From Nocardia salmonicida NBRC 13393 (lineage in GTDB: Bacteria; Actinomycetota; Actinomycetes; Mycobacteriales; Mycobacteriaceae): a stretch of DNA of 64,000 nucleotides. This document shows, piece after piece, positions 34,232 through 43,022 of this stretch. The DNA is taken from the NCBI RefSeq assembly GCF_001613085.1, contig NZ_BDBR01000032.1, forward strand, positions 1-64,000. Reading direction: 5' to 3'. The notes below the pieces were generated by a model. The model ran no database searches, was not told the DNA's origin, and was given only the letters and a program-made list of their open reading frames with translations. Position numbers and translations under genes: made by a program. Every line of letters begins with the position of its first letter. Position 1 is the first letter of the stretch.

Positions 34232-34266
34232 CAACGGCACCCGACCCCATGGATCGGATGCCGTTG
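34232..34266. terminator. Bidirectional hairpin between the AfsR-type gene and the ABC permease
   Basis: CAACGGCA and CCGA pair with TCGG and TGCCGTTG around a 9-nt loop, with one mismatch; located between two convergent stops. Confidence 0.65.
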
Positions 34267-34280
34267 CGGGACAGCGGTGT

Positions 34281-35105
34281 TCAGGCGCGGCGCATGTAGG
34301 CCCGGACCGCGAGCGGCGCGAAAATCGCGATCACCACGAGCGAACCGACCAGCGACCAGACGAGGTCGGTGCCGTAACTGTTGGAGTTCATCAGTTCCCG
34401 GCAGGTGTTGACCATGTAGTACACCGGGTTGGCGTGGTTGAGTCCCTGCATCCAGCCCGGCATGGTGCTCACCGGGGCGAAGGCGCCGGACATGAACGTC
34501 AGTGGGAACATCACCATCATCGAGATGCCCTGCACCGACGCGGCGCTCTTGCCGGTGACGCCGACCAGCGCCCAGATCCAGCTGACCGCGAACGAGCACA
34601 CCACGACCACCAAGCAGGCCGCGACCACGCCGACCAGACCGCCACCAGGCCGGTAGCCCAGGCACAATCCGACCAGCACGGTCAGCGTCGAGGCGATGGC
34701 GTAGCGCACCATATCGGCCAGCAGCGCGCCCGCCAGCGCCGAAACCCGGGCGATGGGTAGGGATTTGAAGCGGTCGAACACGCCCTTGTCCATGTCCTCG
34801 CGCAGCTGCGTGCCGGTGACCACCGAGGTCAGTACCACGGTTTGGACGAGGATGCCCGGGATGAGCACCGGCAGATAGCCGGACACGCTGCCTGAGATCG
34901 CGCCGCCGAAGATGTAGGTGAACAGCGCGGTGAACAGGATCGGCTGCACCGTCACGTCGAAGAGCTGTTCGGGATTGTGTTTGATCTTGAGCAGGCCGCG
35001 ATAGGCCATGGTGAACGAGGTGGCGATCGTCTCGCGCAGGGCGATCCGGTCGCTGGCCTCGGGGAGTTTGTCGATGGATTCGGGAGCGGTGAGTACTGCG
35101 GTCAT
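34281..35105 (-). CDS. ABC transporter permease, ABC-2/DrrB type
   Basis: 274 aa from ATG 35105, overlapping the ATPase stop by 4 bp. Six hydrophobic segments are visible, with YRGLLKIKHNPEQLFDVTVQP entering helix 1 and the ABC-2 signature around FPLTFMSGAFAPVSTMPGWMQ near helix 5. It forms the membrane channel of a drug or lipid exporter with the adjacent ATPase. The 422-aa reading of this frame covers a shadow over the ATPase gene. Confidence 0.9.
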   Translation of the reverse strand: MTAVLTAPESIDKLPEASDRIALRETIATSFTMAYRGLLKIKHNPEQLFDVTVQPILFTALFTYIFGGAISGSVSGYLPVLIPGILVQTVVLTSVVTGTQLREDMDKGVFDRFKSLPIARVSALAGALLADMVRYAIASTLTVLVGLCLGYRPGGGLVGVVAACLVVVVCSFAVSWIWALVGVTGKSAASVQGISMMVMFPLTFMSGAFAPVSTMPGWMQGLNHANPVYYMVNTCRELMNSNSYGTDLVWSLVGSLVVIAIFAPLAVRAYMRRA

Positions 35106-36088
35106 GCCGCGCTCCGTTCGGTGTCGTCGGATTCGTCGGCCGGATGGCCGGTGATGGTGAGGAAGACTTCGTCCAGCGTCGGTTTGCTGACGGTGATCTC
35201 GTCGACCCCGATCTCCCAGTCGCGCAACCGGATCAGCAGGTCGGCGGTGAGATTGGGGTCGGGTAGTGGCGCGGTGAGCCTGCCCGCTTCGGGGCTGATC
35301 TGCACGCTCACGTCGAGGAAGTCGCCGATGATGCGCCGGGCTTCGTCGAGCTGCTCGGAATCGACCAGTGTCAGGTGGACCGAGGCACCGCCGATGGAGG
35401 CTTTGAGCTGGTCGGCGGTGCCGTCGGCGATCACCTTGCCGCGGTCGATCACCGCGATCCGGTCGGCCAGTTGATCGGCCTCGTCGAGGTATTGGGTGGT
35501 GAGCAGCACCGTCGCGCCTTCGCGAACCAGCCTGCGGATGGTTTCCCACATCTGCGCGCGAGTGCGTGGGTCGAGGCCGGTGGTCGGTTCGTCGAGGAAC
35601 AGCAGCGGCGGGGTGGAGATGAGGCTGGCGGCGAGATCGAGACGCCTGCGCATGCCGCCGGAGAAGTTCTTCAGCGGCTTGGAGGCGGCCTCGGCGAGGT
35701 CGAACTCCTCGAGTAGCTCGACAGCCTTACGCCGGGCATCGGACCTGCTCAGGCCGAGGAGGCGGGCGAAGATGATCAGGTTCTCGGTGGCGGTGAGCTC
35801 CTCGTCGACCGAGGCGTACTGGCCGGTGACACCGATCAGCGAGCGCACCGCGTTCGGTTCGGCCACGACGTCGCGGTCGAAGATCCGGGCACTACCGCCG
35901 TCGGGGCGGAGCAGAGTCGCCAGCATCTTGATGGTCGTGGTCTTGCCCGCGCCGTTCGGTCCGAGCACGCCGTATACGGCGCCACGTGGCACCGTCAGGC
36001 TCACCCCGTCGACCGCGCGCTGCTTGCCGAACACCTTGACCAGCCCGTCCGCCTCGACGGCGAGGGATGAAGTGGGTGTGTAAGTCAT
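35102..36088 (-). CDS. ABC transporter ATP-binding protein, DrrA type
   Basis: 328 aa from ATG 36088. Walker A is GPNGAGKTTTIKML, the Q-loop GVTGQYASVD, the signature FSGGMRRRLDLA and Walker B PLLFLDEPTTGLDPRTR. The daunorubicin-resistance type C-terminal domain (about 230-320) includes VSKPTLDEVFLTITG. An alternative GTG start at 36118 would add 10 residues; neither has a strong ribosome site. Substrate unknown. Confidence 0.9.
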   Translation of the reverse strand: MTYTPTSSLAVEADGLVKVFGKQRAVDGVSLTVPRGAVYGVLGPNGAGKTTTIKMLATLLRPDGGSARIFDRDVVAEPNAVRSLIGVTGQYASVDEELTATENLIIFARLLGLSRSDARRKAVELLEEFDLAEAASKPLKNFSGGMRRRLDLAASLISTPPLLFLDEPTTGLDPRTRAQMWETIRRLVREGATVLLTTQYLDEADQLADRIAVIDRGKVIADGTADQLKASIGGASVHLTLVDSEQLDEARRIIGDFLDVSVQISPEAGRLTAPLPDPNLTADLLIRLRDWEIGVDEITVSKPTLDEVFLTITGHPADESDDTERSAA

Positions 36089-36147
36089 GAGCACTACCGT
36101 GCCCACCTCGACTTGCACGCCCCTTGCGTCGCGCTGTCGTCAGGCCG

Positions 36148-37299
36148 CTATTCAGCTTGTAGAAGCTTGCGCAGCGCTGCGCGGTCGGGCTTTCCGGGGC
36201 CGCGTAGCGGGATCTCCGACAGCACGGCCAGTTCACGCGGTGCGGCGATCGAGTCGAGCTCGGCCACCACGTGGGCGCGCAGTTCGTCCAGCGTCGGCGC
36301 GGCACCCGCTGTCGGCACGATCGCGACCGCCACCCGCTGACCCAGTCGTTCGTCGGGCAGGCCGAGCACGATGCATTCGCTGATGCCGGGGTGGTTGGAC
36401 AGCACAGCCTCCACCACCTGCGGAATCACCAGCAGCCCACCGGTCATGATGGCCTCGTCGAGGCGCCCCGTGATCGAGAGCACACCGTCTTCGAAGGAGC
36501 CCGCGTCTTCGGTCCGGAACCAACCGGGCTCGGCGAAGGCCGGATGGTCGGGCAGATTGCGGTAACCGCGCGCGATCATCGCACCGCCGAGGATGACGCG
36601 ACCGTCCTCGATGCGCAGTTCGGTGCCGTCGAGCGGCACGCCCTCGTAGACGCACCCACCGCAGGTCTCACTCATCCCGTACGTCCGCACCACGGTGATA
36701 CCGAGGTCACGCGCCCGGTCGAGGACGGGCGCGGGCGTGGCCGCACCGCCGACCAGGACACCGTCGAGTTCGGCCAGCGCCTTGGCCGCCACCGGCGAAT
36801 CCAGCGACTTGATCAGCTGCGTGGGTACCAGCGCGGTATAGCGCCGCGGTCCGCGCATCGCGCCGACGGCCCCGGCCAGCGCCTCGGGCAGGAACCCGCC
36901 CGACACGTCGAGCACCGTCGGCTCGGTGCCGGCGAGGATGCTGCGCAGCAACACCTGGATACCGGCGATGTGATGGGTCGGCAGCGCCAGCAGCCAGCTA
37001 CCCGGACCGCCGAGACGGTCGTGCGTGGCGTTGCCGCTGGCACGCAGGGCTTCGGCGCCGAGCAGCGCGCCCTTGGGGATACCGGTGGTGCCCGAGGTCG
37101 TCACGACCAGCGCGACATCGTCGTCGATCGGATCGCCGGGCTTGAGCGCGTCGGAAAGCCTGCGCGCCTCCCGACGATCGGTGGTCGGAATCGGTAACCA
37201 CGCCGGGCCGCTGCCGTCGAGGGCTTGGCGCAGGTGGGGCATCACTTCGCTGACCCCGGAACCGGTCGGCATCTGCAGCGTCCGCAGGGTTCGACTCAC
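36148..37299 (-). CDS. menE: o-Succinylbenzoate-CoA ligase
   Basis: 383 aa from GTG 37299 with GGAGG 7 nt upstream. It activates o-succinylbenzoate with CoA and ATP. The adenylate-forming P-loop is VTTSGTTGIPKGALLGAEAL, followed by LPTHHIAGIQVLLRS, TYGMSETCGGCVY, and GWFRTEDAGSF. It is shorter than average AMP-binding enzymes, as other actinobacterial MenE proteins are. Its substrate would come from MenD, MenH and MenC; only MenD is in the window. Confidence 0.93.
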   Translation of the reverse strand: MSRTLRTLQMPTGSGVSEVMPHLRQALDGSGPAWLPIPTTDRREARRLSDALKPGDPIDDDVALVVTTSGTTGIPKGALLGAEALRASGNATHDRLGGPGSWLLALPTHHIAGIQVLLRSILAGTEPTVLDVSGGFLPEALAGAVGAMRGPRRYTALVPTQLIKSLDSPVAAKALAELDGVLVGGAATPAPVLDRARDLGITVVRTYGMSETCGGCVYEGVPLDGTELRIEDGRVILGGAMIARGYRNLPDHPAFAEPGWFRTEDAGSFEDGVLSITGRLDEAIMTGGLLVIPQVVEAVLSNHPGISECIVLGLPDERLGQRVAVAIVPTAGAAPTLDELRAHVVAELDSIAAPRELAVLSEIPLRGPGKPDRAALRKLLQAE

Positions 37300-37503
37300 C
37301 CCACCACCTCCGGAAACAGCTTGCCGCGCGCCCTCACGGCTTCGATCGTGTCATGCGACCGACAAGACCCGGCCAACGGGTCGGTTTGTCGGGAAACGGG
37401 TCGGCAAAGCCAGACATAGCGACTGCGATTCAGTAGATGGACAACACCACTCGCACTGCGGTCCGGACGACGTCGGTCGGGCGCTTGCTCGCAGCTATCG
37501 TGC

Positions 37504-37539
37504 GCGGCCGAGCCGTCATCGGCAACTCGGCTCGGCCGC
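37504..37539 (-). terminator. Terminator after the menB-VOC unit
   Basis: An 11-bp perfect stem (GCGGCCGAGCC/GGCTCGGCCGC) with a 14-nt loop lies just beyond the VOC gene stop. The 250-bp gap to menE otherwise holds only a direct repeat of ACGGGTCGG (about 37378-37413) and no gene. Confidence 0.6.
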
Positions 37540-37552
37540 GGGCACGGCCCTC

Positions 37553-37945
37553 TCACTCCGGCGACCAGCGCTGATCCCGCCGGATCGGATGTTCGGCGGG
37601 AACCTGCACCAGCACGATGGCGACGCCGTCCGGATCGCGCACCCACATCTCCCACAGACCCCAGTGTTCGAGCACCGGTGCGCGCTCGATCTCGATTCCC
37701 TTCAGCGCCAACTCCGCCGCCGCGTCGTCGACATCGCGCACCTGCAACCAGATCGCACCGTCGAAGCTGCCCGACTGCCCGCTGCCACCGTGCGCGGCGA
37801 CCTCGAGCAGCGACTGCCCGGCGAAGAACACTGTGCCGCCGGGGTACTCCCGTGCGATCGCCAAGCCGAGGCCGTCGCGGTAGAAAGCCAGCGTGCGACC
37901 GTAATCGCTGGGGCGAACGATGATCCGGCTGTTGAGAATCTCCAT
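37553..37945 (-). CDS. Glyoxalase/VOC family protein (Rv0546c-like)
   Basis: 130 aa. One VOC module: SRIIVRPSDYGRTLAFYRDGLGL, GTVFFAGQSLLEVAAHGG, WLQVRDVDDAAAELALKGIE, and the C-terminal WEMWVRDPDGVAIVLVQVP with a metal-ligand Glu region. It starts 13 nt after the menB stop and is probably co-transcribed with it. Activity unknown. The same position relative to menB exists in M. tuberculosis (Rv0546c-Rv0548c). Confidence 0.85.
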   Translation of the reverse strand: MEILNSRIIVRPSDYGRTLAFYRDGLGLAIAREYPGGTVFFAGQSLLEVAAHGGSGQSGSFDGAIWLQVRDVDDAAAELALKGIEIERAPVLEHWGLWEMWVRDPDGVAIVLVQVPAEHPIRRDQRWSPE

Positions 37946-37958
37946 GGGGTGTCCGTTC

Positions 37959-38858
37959 TCAGAAGTACCAGGGGTAGGGCGTCCAATCGGGCTTGCGCTT
38001 CTCCAGGAACGAGTCTCGGCCCTCGACCGCTTCGTCGGTCATGTACGCCAGGCGAGTCGCCTCACCGGCGAACAGTTGCTGACCGACCAGACCATCGTCG
38101 AGCAGGTTGAACGCGTACTTCAGCATGCGCTGCGCCTGCGGCGATTTGCCGTTGATGTCGGCGGTCCACTCCAGCGCGACGTTTTCCAGCTCGTCGTGGT
38201 CGACGACCTTGTTCACCGCGCCCATCTGGTGCATCTCCTCGGCCGTGTACGGCCTGCCGAGGAAGAAGATCTCGCGGGCGAACTTCTGGCCGACCATCTT
38301 CGCCAGATACGCGCTGCCGTACCCGCCGTCGAACGAGCCGACGTCGGCATCGGTCTGCTTGAACCGCGCGTGCTCGCGTGAGGCGAGCGTCAGATCGCAG
38401 ACCACGTGCAGGCTGTGCCCACCACCGGCGGCCCAGCCGTTGACGAGCGCGATCACCACCTTGGGCATGAAACGGATCAGGCGCTGCACCTCGAGGATGT
38501 GCAGTCGGCCCGCGCGCGCCGCGTCGACCGTGTCGGCGGTCTCGCCGTCGGCGTACTGGTAGCCGTTGCGGCCGCGGATGCGCTGGTCGCCACCGGAACA
38601 GAACGCCCAGCCACCGTCCTTCTCGCTCGGACCGTTGCCGGTGAGCAGCACCGCGCCCACGTCAGGGCTCATCCGCGCATGGTCGAGCGCGCGGTACAGC
38701 TCGTCGACGGTGTGCGGGCGGAACGCGTTGCGCACCTCGGGCCGGTCGAATGCGACCCGCACCGTGCCCTGCTCGATATGGCGGTGATAGGTGATGTCGG
38801 TCAGGTCCTCGAACCCGGGGACGGGCTGCCACAGCTTCGGATCGAAAGTCACGAACAC
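37959..38858 (-). CDS. menB: 1,4-dihydroxy-2-naphthoyl-CoA synthase
   Basis: 299 aa. Crotonase-fold enzyme that closes the naphthoate ring of menaquinone. It is near-identical in signature segments to mycobacterial MenB: ITYHRHIEQGTVRVAFDRPE, NAFRPHTVDELYRALDHAR, GWAFCSGGDQRIRGR, and FKQTDADVGSFDGGYGSAYL. GTG 38858 has AGGTAGGG about 8 nt upstream; a second GTG at 38852 is possible, and the 583-aa open frame is not the gene. Upstream sequence is shared with a divergent promoter. Confidence 0.95.
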   Translation of the reverse strand: MFVTFDPKLWQPVPGFEDLTDITYHRHIEQGTVRVAFDRPEVRNAFRPHTVDELYRALDHARMSPDVGAVLLTGNGPSEKDGGWAFCSGGDQRIRGRNGYQYADGETADTVDAARAGRLHILEVQRLIRFMPKVVIALVNGWAAGGGHSLHVVCDLTLASREHARFKQTDADVGSFDGGYGSAYLAKMVGQKFAREIFFLGRPYTAEEMHQMGAVNKVVDHDELENVALEWTADINGKSPQAQRMLKYAFNLLDDGLVGQQLFAGEATRLAYMTDEAVEGRDSFLEKRKPDWTPYPWYF

Positions 38859-38945
38859 GATTATTGCCCTACCTTCCGACGCCGCGGGACGAGGTCGTAA
38901 CACCGCAGCTCGAGCGGTCGCCGCATACTCTGAGCACCTGGTGCG

Positions 38946-38951
38946 TATAGT
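38946..38951 (+). promoter_or_regulatory. -10 box TATAGT for the 148-aa gene
   Basis: TATAGT is near consensus and lies 43 nt before GTG 38994, giving a short normal leader that contains GGAGGAA. Confidence 0.5.
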
Positions 38952-38993
38952 TGCGCCTGCTCGTACATCGAACCGATCCGGAGGAACCTGAAA

Positions 38994-39440
38994 GTGGTTG
39001 CAGCACTGTCTGAATCCCTGCTCGACGACGCCAAGCGTCCGGCTTTCCTTGCTGACGCCGTCGAGGTGCTCGACGCCGAGGTCTCGGACAAAGGTGGTGC
39101 GTCCGGCCTGGCCGTGAAGGGTGGCTACGCGGCGGTCAAGAAGATCAGCCCGACCATCGTTCCCGACGGCCTCGCGTCGCTGGCGCCGAAACTGCTCGAT
39201 CAGCTCCAGCCGTACTGGGCGGAATTCACCACCTCCGGCACCGGCACCTTCGCCGATCTGCTGGCCGCGAAGTCTGATGAGGTTGCCGAGTCGCTGCTGG
39301 CCGTCACCGACGCCCGTGCCGAGTCGTCCACCCGGCCCGCGCTGAAGAAGGTGTACTCGTCGATGCGTGGTTCGGCCAAGAAGCACGTCATCGAGGCACT
39401 GCCGCGCGTCGGCGATCTGGTGCAGAAGCACGCAGGCTGA
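38994..39440 (+). CDS. Conserved actinobacterial hypothetical protein (148 aa)
   Basis: 148 aa from GTG 38994 with GGAGGAACC 6-8 nt upstream. Mostly helical and soluble, no Cys, no signal peptide; segments include SLLDDAKRPAFLADAVEVLDAEV, GGYAAVKKISPTIVPDGL, LLDQLQPYWAEF and KKHVIEALPRVGDLVQKHAG. I do not recall a function. It is divergent from menB, followed by a strong terminator. Confidence 0.75.
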   Translation: MVAALSESLLDDAKRPAFLADAVEVLDAEVSDKGGASGLAVKGGYAAVKKISPTIVPDGLASLAPKLLDQLQPYWAEFTTSGTGTFADLLAAKSDEVAESLLAVTDARAESSTRPALKKVYSSMRGSAKKHVIEALPRVGDLVQKHAG

Positions 39441-39478
39441 GCGGTATAGCGGGGTAGCCCCCGCTGTGATCGTGAACG

Positions 39479-39517
39479 AGGCCGGTGCGAGTTCGGGTAA
39501 CCGAACCGCACCGGCCT
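39479..39517 (+). terminator. Terminator of the 148-aa gene
   Basis: AGGCCGGTGCG-A-GTTCGG pairs with CCGAACCGCACCGGCCT around GTAA, with one bulged A, followed by TTTT. The 288-base stretch to the next gene holds a promoter and an inverted repeat only. Confidence 0.9.
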
Positions 39518-39589
39518 TTTCGCGTTCGTGGGTGACCACCCTCACGTAACGGGGGCGTGCGGTGGCCTCGGACACATCGATTCCCGGTC

Positions 39590-39632
39590 GGCGGTAAATT
39601 CCGTGACAGCCGGTGTGAGGAAAATTACCGCC
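39590..39632. repeat. Inverted repeat GGCGGTAA...TTACCGCC upstream of a small secreted protein gene
   Basis: Perfect 8-bp arms at 39590-39597 and 39625-39632, extended by AT-rich bases with one bulge, 27 nt apart, 68 nt upstream of a candidate -35. A third CGGTAAA follows at 39635. Could be a regulator site or cruciform; I know of no matching consensus. Confidence 0.5.
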
Positions 39633-39699
39633 ACGGTAAACGTCAGGATAATTGCGGGTTGCCGCTAATTCGACGAGAGCGCGCCAGTCATCGGCGCGA

Positions 39700-39728
39700 T
39701 TGACAACCACCCTGCCTTATCGGATACG
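39700..39728 (+). promoter_or_regulatory. Candidate promoter of the small secreted protein
   Basis: TTGACA (39700-39705), 17-nt spacer, GATACG (39723-39728). The -35 is consensus and the -10 matches at three positions; it would give a 5' UTR of about 70 nt. Confidence 0.5.
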
Positions 39729-39804
39729 TTGCCAATCAAGCGATCCGGAAATCGAATTGCTTTTAGATGACTGCATTGCAAAGGTCGAAAGGAAGTTTGC
39801 TCAC

Positions 39805-40065
39805 ATGATCTCTCGTAAGACCCTCGCCGCCACCGGTGCTGCCGCTGCTGCCGCTGTCATGTTCTTCGGTCCCGCCGTCGCGAGTGCCGACGCCACCGGA
39901 TCCGCCGAGGCCGCAACGGGCTCGGCTGACGTGCTGACCGGCTCGTCCGCTGGTTCGGGTGTGCTGGAGTCGGGCAGCGCCGCGGTCGACAGCGCTACCT
40001 CGGCCGTCCTCAACATCATCGAGTCCGTCACGGGCATCCAGGATCTCACCGCACCCGCGGAGTGA
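39805..40065 (+). CDS. Small secreted Ser/Gly/Ala-rich protein (86 aa precursor)
   Basis: ATG 39805 with AAAGGAAG upstream. The signal peptide ISRKTLAATGAAAAAAVMFFGPAVASA has a likely cut before DATGS. The mature chain of about 57 residues is Ser/Thr/Gly/Ala-rich, repeating GSAEAATGSADVLTGSS-like units, and ends in a hydrophobic helix-like NIIESVTGIQDL. No family known; a cell-wall or surface role is a guess. Strong ribosome site, own promoter and downstream terminator support an abundant secreted product. Confidence 0.7.
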   Translation: MISRKTLAATGAAAAAAVMFFGPAVASADATGSAEAATGSADVLTGSSAGSGVLESGSAAVDSATSAVLNIIESVTGIQDLTAPAE

Positions 40066-40109
40066 GCTGAATATTCGTTCGACCAACCTTTTGTCGGGTT
40101 GGCGGAAAT

Positions 40110-40140
40110 TCCGGCGGCGGGCAGACAGCCCGTCGCCGGA
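40110..40140 (+). terminator. Terminator after the secreted protein gene
   Basis: 13-bp stem TCCGGCGGCGGGC/GCCCGTCGCCGGA (one G-U) with AGACA loop, then TTTCTTTCTT. Confidence 0.9.
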
Positions 40141-40334
40141 TTTCTTTCTTCTGTTGTTCTATTTGCGATTTCATGAATGTCGGTTGCCCCGGTATATGAA
40201 TTTCGGTTCATCGCGCCCCCGGTATCCCGGCAATCGCTCACCTAGTCGAATACTGGTGCGCTGGTCGCACTCGGTGACGCAGGCAACGCGGGCCGGGGGC
40301 AGACGGGTGCGCGCCGGTCTGACAGGCTGTGATT

Positions 40335-41966
40335 GTGAATCCGTCTACTGCGCAGGCACGAGTGGTCGTCGACGAGCTCGTCCGCGGCGGCGTCGGTGAA
40401 GTGGTGCTGTGCCCCGGATCGCGCAACGCGCCACTGGCCTTCGCGCTGCAGGCCGCGGACGCGGCCGGGGAGCTTCGGTTGCATATGCGCGTAGACGAGC
40501 GCACCGCGGGCTTTCTGGCGATCGGTCTCGCGGTGTCGTCCGGGCGGCCGGTTCCGGTCGTGATGACCTCCGGCACCGCGGTGGCGAACCTGGGTCCGGC
40601 CGTACTCGAGGCCAACTACGCGCGGGTGCCGCTGATCGTCGTCAGCGCGAACCGGCCCTACGAGATGCTCGGTACCGGCGCCAATCAGACGGTGGAGCAG
40701 CTCGGCTTGTTCGGGTCGCAGGTGCGCGCCACGATCAGCCTCGGGCTGGCCGAGGCCGAGGTGGGGGAGTCGGCCTACCCGCGACAGAACAGCGTGTGGC
40801 GCTCGTCGGTGTGCCGGGTGCTCGCCGCCGCGCGCGGAACCCGTTCCGGTAACGCGGGTCCGGTGCAGTTCGACATCCCGCTGCGTGAACCGCTGGTCCC
40901 CGAGCTGTCCGACGATCCGCTCCCCGTGGGTCGCGAGGGGGAACGGCCATGGACGGCAACCCAATACGCCACCCTCGACGTGCCGCTCGACATCGACCTG
41001 ACGCCCGACACCGTCGTCATCTCCGGCCACGGCGCGCGGTTGCTGCCCGAGCTCGCCGCGCTGCCGACGGTGGCCGAGCCGACCGCGCCGATGCACGGTC
41101 CCGCCCTGCACCCGCTCGCGCTGTCGCTGCTGAAGCCGACCCAGGCGATCATCACCGGACGTCCGACCCTGCATCGGCAGGTCTCGCGGGTGCTGGCCGA
41201 TCCGGACGTCACCGTGTTCGCACTCACCACCGGTCCGCGCTGGCCCGATGTCTCCGGCAATGTCGTCGGCACCGGGACGCGCGCGGTGACCACCGGCACA
41301 CCCGATCCCGCCTGGTTGGCGCGTTGCTCGGAACTGAACCAGCAGGCCGAGTCGGCGGTGCGGGCCGAGTTGGCCGCGCATCCGAAAGCGACCGGTCTGC
41401 ACGTGGCGGCTGTGGTCATGGACGGCTTGCGAGAAGGCGATCAACTGCTGCTCGGCGCGTCGAACCCGGTGCGCGACGCCGCCCTGGTGTCGTATCCGCG
41501 CCCGGGCATCCGGGTGCTGTCCAACCGCGGTGTCGCCGGTATCGACGGTACGGTCTCCGGCGCCGTGGGTGCTGCCCTGGCGCATCCCGGCCGCACGGTG
41601 GCGCTGATGGGTGACCTCACTTTCCTCCACGATGCGTCCGGCCTGCTGATCGGGCGCGGCGAACCGCGCCCGGACAATCTCACGATCGTCGTCGCCAATG
41701 ACGACGGCGGCGGCATCTTCGAGCTGCTCGAACAGGGCGATCCGCAGTACGCGGGGGTGTTCGAGCGGGTATTCGGCACGCCCCACGGCATGGATCTGGC
41801 CGCCCTGTGCGCCGCCTACCGCATCCCGCACCGTCAGGTCGATCCCGCCGAATTGGCTGTGGAACTGGCCGCCGACGCGCACGGCCTGCGGGTGCTCGAG
41901 GTCGCGACCGAGCGTTCCAGCCTGCGTGAACTGCACGCGGGTCTGCGGGCCAAGATCGCCGGTTAG
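40335..41966 (+). CDS. menD: 2-succinyl-5-enolpyruvyl-6-hydroxy-3-cyclohexene-1-carboxylate synthase
   Basis: 543 aa, thiamine diphosphate-dependent, joins isochorismate and 2-oxoglutarate. It aligns closely with M. tuberculosis MenD: NPSTAQARVVVDELVRGGV, VVLCPGSRNAPLAFALQ, ERTAGFLAIGLAV, YEMLGTGANQTVEQLG, and the ThDP/Mg segment GDLTFLHDASGLL near residue 425. GTG 40335 matches the homologue N-terminus; GTG 40329 is also in frame, and neither has a strong ribosome site. It overlaps the convergent acidic protein gene by 4 bp. Confidence 0.95.
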   Translation: MNPSTAQARVVVDELVRGGVGEVVLCPGSRNAPLAFALQAADAAGELRLHMRVDERTAGFLAIGLAVSSGRPVPVVMTSGTAVANLGPAVLEANYARVPLIVVSANRPYEMLGTGANQTVEQLGLFGSQVRATISLGLAEAEVGESAYPRQNSVWRSSVCRVLAAARGTRSGNAGPVQFDIPLREPLVPELSDDPLPVGREGERPWTATQYATLDVPLDIDLTPDTVVISGHGARLLPELAALPTVAEPTAPMHGPALHPLALSLLKPTQAIITGRPTLHRQVSRVLADPDVTVFALTTGPRWPDVSGNVVGTGTRAVTTGTPDPAWLARCSELNQQAESAVRAELAAHPKATGLHVAAVVMDGLREGDQLLLGASNPVRDAALVSYPRPGIRVLSNRGVAGIDGTVSGAVGAALAHPGRTVALMGDLTFLHDASGLLIGRGEPRPDNLTIVVANDDGGGIFELLEQGDPQYAGVFERVFGTPHGMDLAALCAAYRIPHRQVDPAELAVELAADAHGLRVLEVATERSSLRELHAGLRAKIAG

Positions 41967-42193
41967 GCGCCGGTTAACCCCTCGTCGGCCTCGTCGAAGG
42001 GGACGGGGATGGTCTGTTCGATCACGTCCGCCGGATTCGCGGTGTCGGCCTCGCGGGCGATATCGGCCGCCATCTCGGCGTCGGAGTAGGCCGGATCGTC
42101 GGGGTCGTCATCGCGGAAGGCGGACTGTTCCTGCTCGATGCGATCGGCCTCGGGGACCTCGTCCAGTGGGCGAGCGGGTTCATCATCGATCAT
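41963..42193 (-). CDS. Small acidic hypothetical protein (76 aa)
   Basis: 76 aa from ATG 42193, with GAGGAGC about 4 nt upstream. It is strongly acidic (DDEPARPLDEVPEADRIEQE, FRDDDPDDPAYSDAEMAAD) with no hydrophobic helix or Cys, probably disordered. Its stop overlaps menD's by 4 bp. No family recognised. Confidence 0.6.
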   Translation of the reverse strand: MIDDEPARPLDEVPEADRIEQEQSAFRDDDPDDPAYSDAEMAADIAREADTANPADVIEQTIPVPFDEADEGLTGA

Positions 42194-42374
42194 CGGTGCT
42201 CCTCGTTCGTCGGCCTGCTCGATCGGTTGAGCCTCGGACGTGATGTGCGCTGATCGGGTCCTGCGCTGTCCAGGGTGCGCCGATCCGGCGCGCACGGCAA
42301 GCCGCACCGATGACTTCGGGGCGATGGGTTCGTCTGCATGAGTGCAACCGCGAAGTCATCGACGAGGAGTACTC

Positions 42375-42965
42375 ATGGAACCGCAGTTCGATTTCGAACC
42401 CGCCGCTCGATCGCTCGCCGCGGTCGTCGACGGCATCACCGACGACCAGCTCGCCGACCCGACGCCATGTGCCGAGTCGACGGTGCGCGACCTGCTCGCC
42501 CACGTGGTCGGGCTCACCGAGGCGTTCCGACAGGCTGCGACCAAGGAATCGGTCGGCCGGTCCGTGCCGCCGCCCGCCGGTTCCGACAGCCCGCTGCCCG
42601 ATGACTGGCGCACCCGCATCGCCGCGCAGCTCGAGACGCTGACGGCGGTGTGGCGGGTGGCGCAGGCATGGGACGGCGATACCGAAGCCGGTGGGGTCGA
42701 GCTGCCTGCCTCGGTGATGGCGATCGTCGCGCTCGACGAGATCACCATCCACGCGTGGGATCTCGCCGTCGCGACAGGGCAGGAGTTGACCGTTGACCCC
42801 GTGGATCTGGCGATCCTGCACGAGTTCCTGCGCGAAACCGACCCCGAGGGCACACCCGGCTTGTTCGGCCCGATCGTCGAGATCCCGGCCGACGCACCGG
42901 CATTCGATCGACTGCTCGGCCTCACCGGCCGTGATCCCGCGTGGCGCTCCGCCGTCGCATCGTGA
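42375..42965 (+). CDS. TIGR03086-family metal-binding protein (DinB/mycothiol-dependent enzyme fold)
   Basis: 196 aa from ATG 42375 with GAGGAG upstream. Four-helix DinB-like fold: ADPTPCAESTVRDLLAHVVGL carries the first His ligand and ITIHAWDLAVATGQ a further His. This family is related to mycothiol-dependent maleylpyruvate isomerase and is common in actinobacteria; the reaction is unknown. Lone gene. Confidence 0.85.
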   Translation: MEPQFDFEPAARSLAAVVDGITDDQLADPTPCAESTVRDLLAHVVGLTEAFRQAATKESVGRSVPPPAGSDSPLPDDWRTRIAAQLETLTAVWRVAQAWDGDTEAGGVELPASVMAIVALDEITIHAWDLAVATGQELTVDPVDLAILHEFLRETDPEGTPGLFGPIVEIPADAPAFDRLLGLTGRDPAWRSAVAS

Positions 42966-43022
42966 AACGAACCCCGATATCTTGCGGCGCTGAACGTGGC
43001 CCGTGGGCGAACTTGTCGGGAG

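Noticed and set aside
34281..35549. 422-aa reading of the ABC permease frame
   Set aside because: The extra N-terminal part is antisense-like Arg/Pro-rich shadow of the overlapping ATPase gene; the ATG at 35105 with 4-bp overlap is standard for DrrAB pairs.
37959..39710. 583-aa reading of the menB frame
   Set aside because: Known MenB proteins start near ITYHRH; the extension overlaps the divergent 148-aa gene and its promoter.
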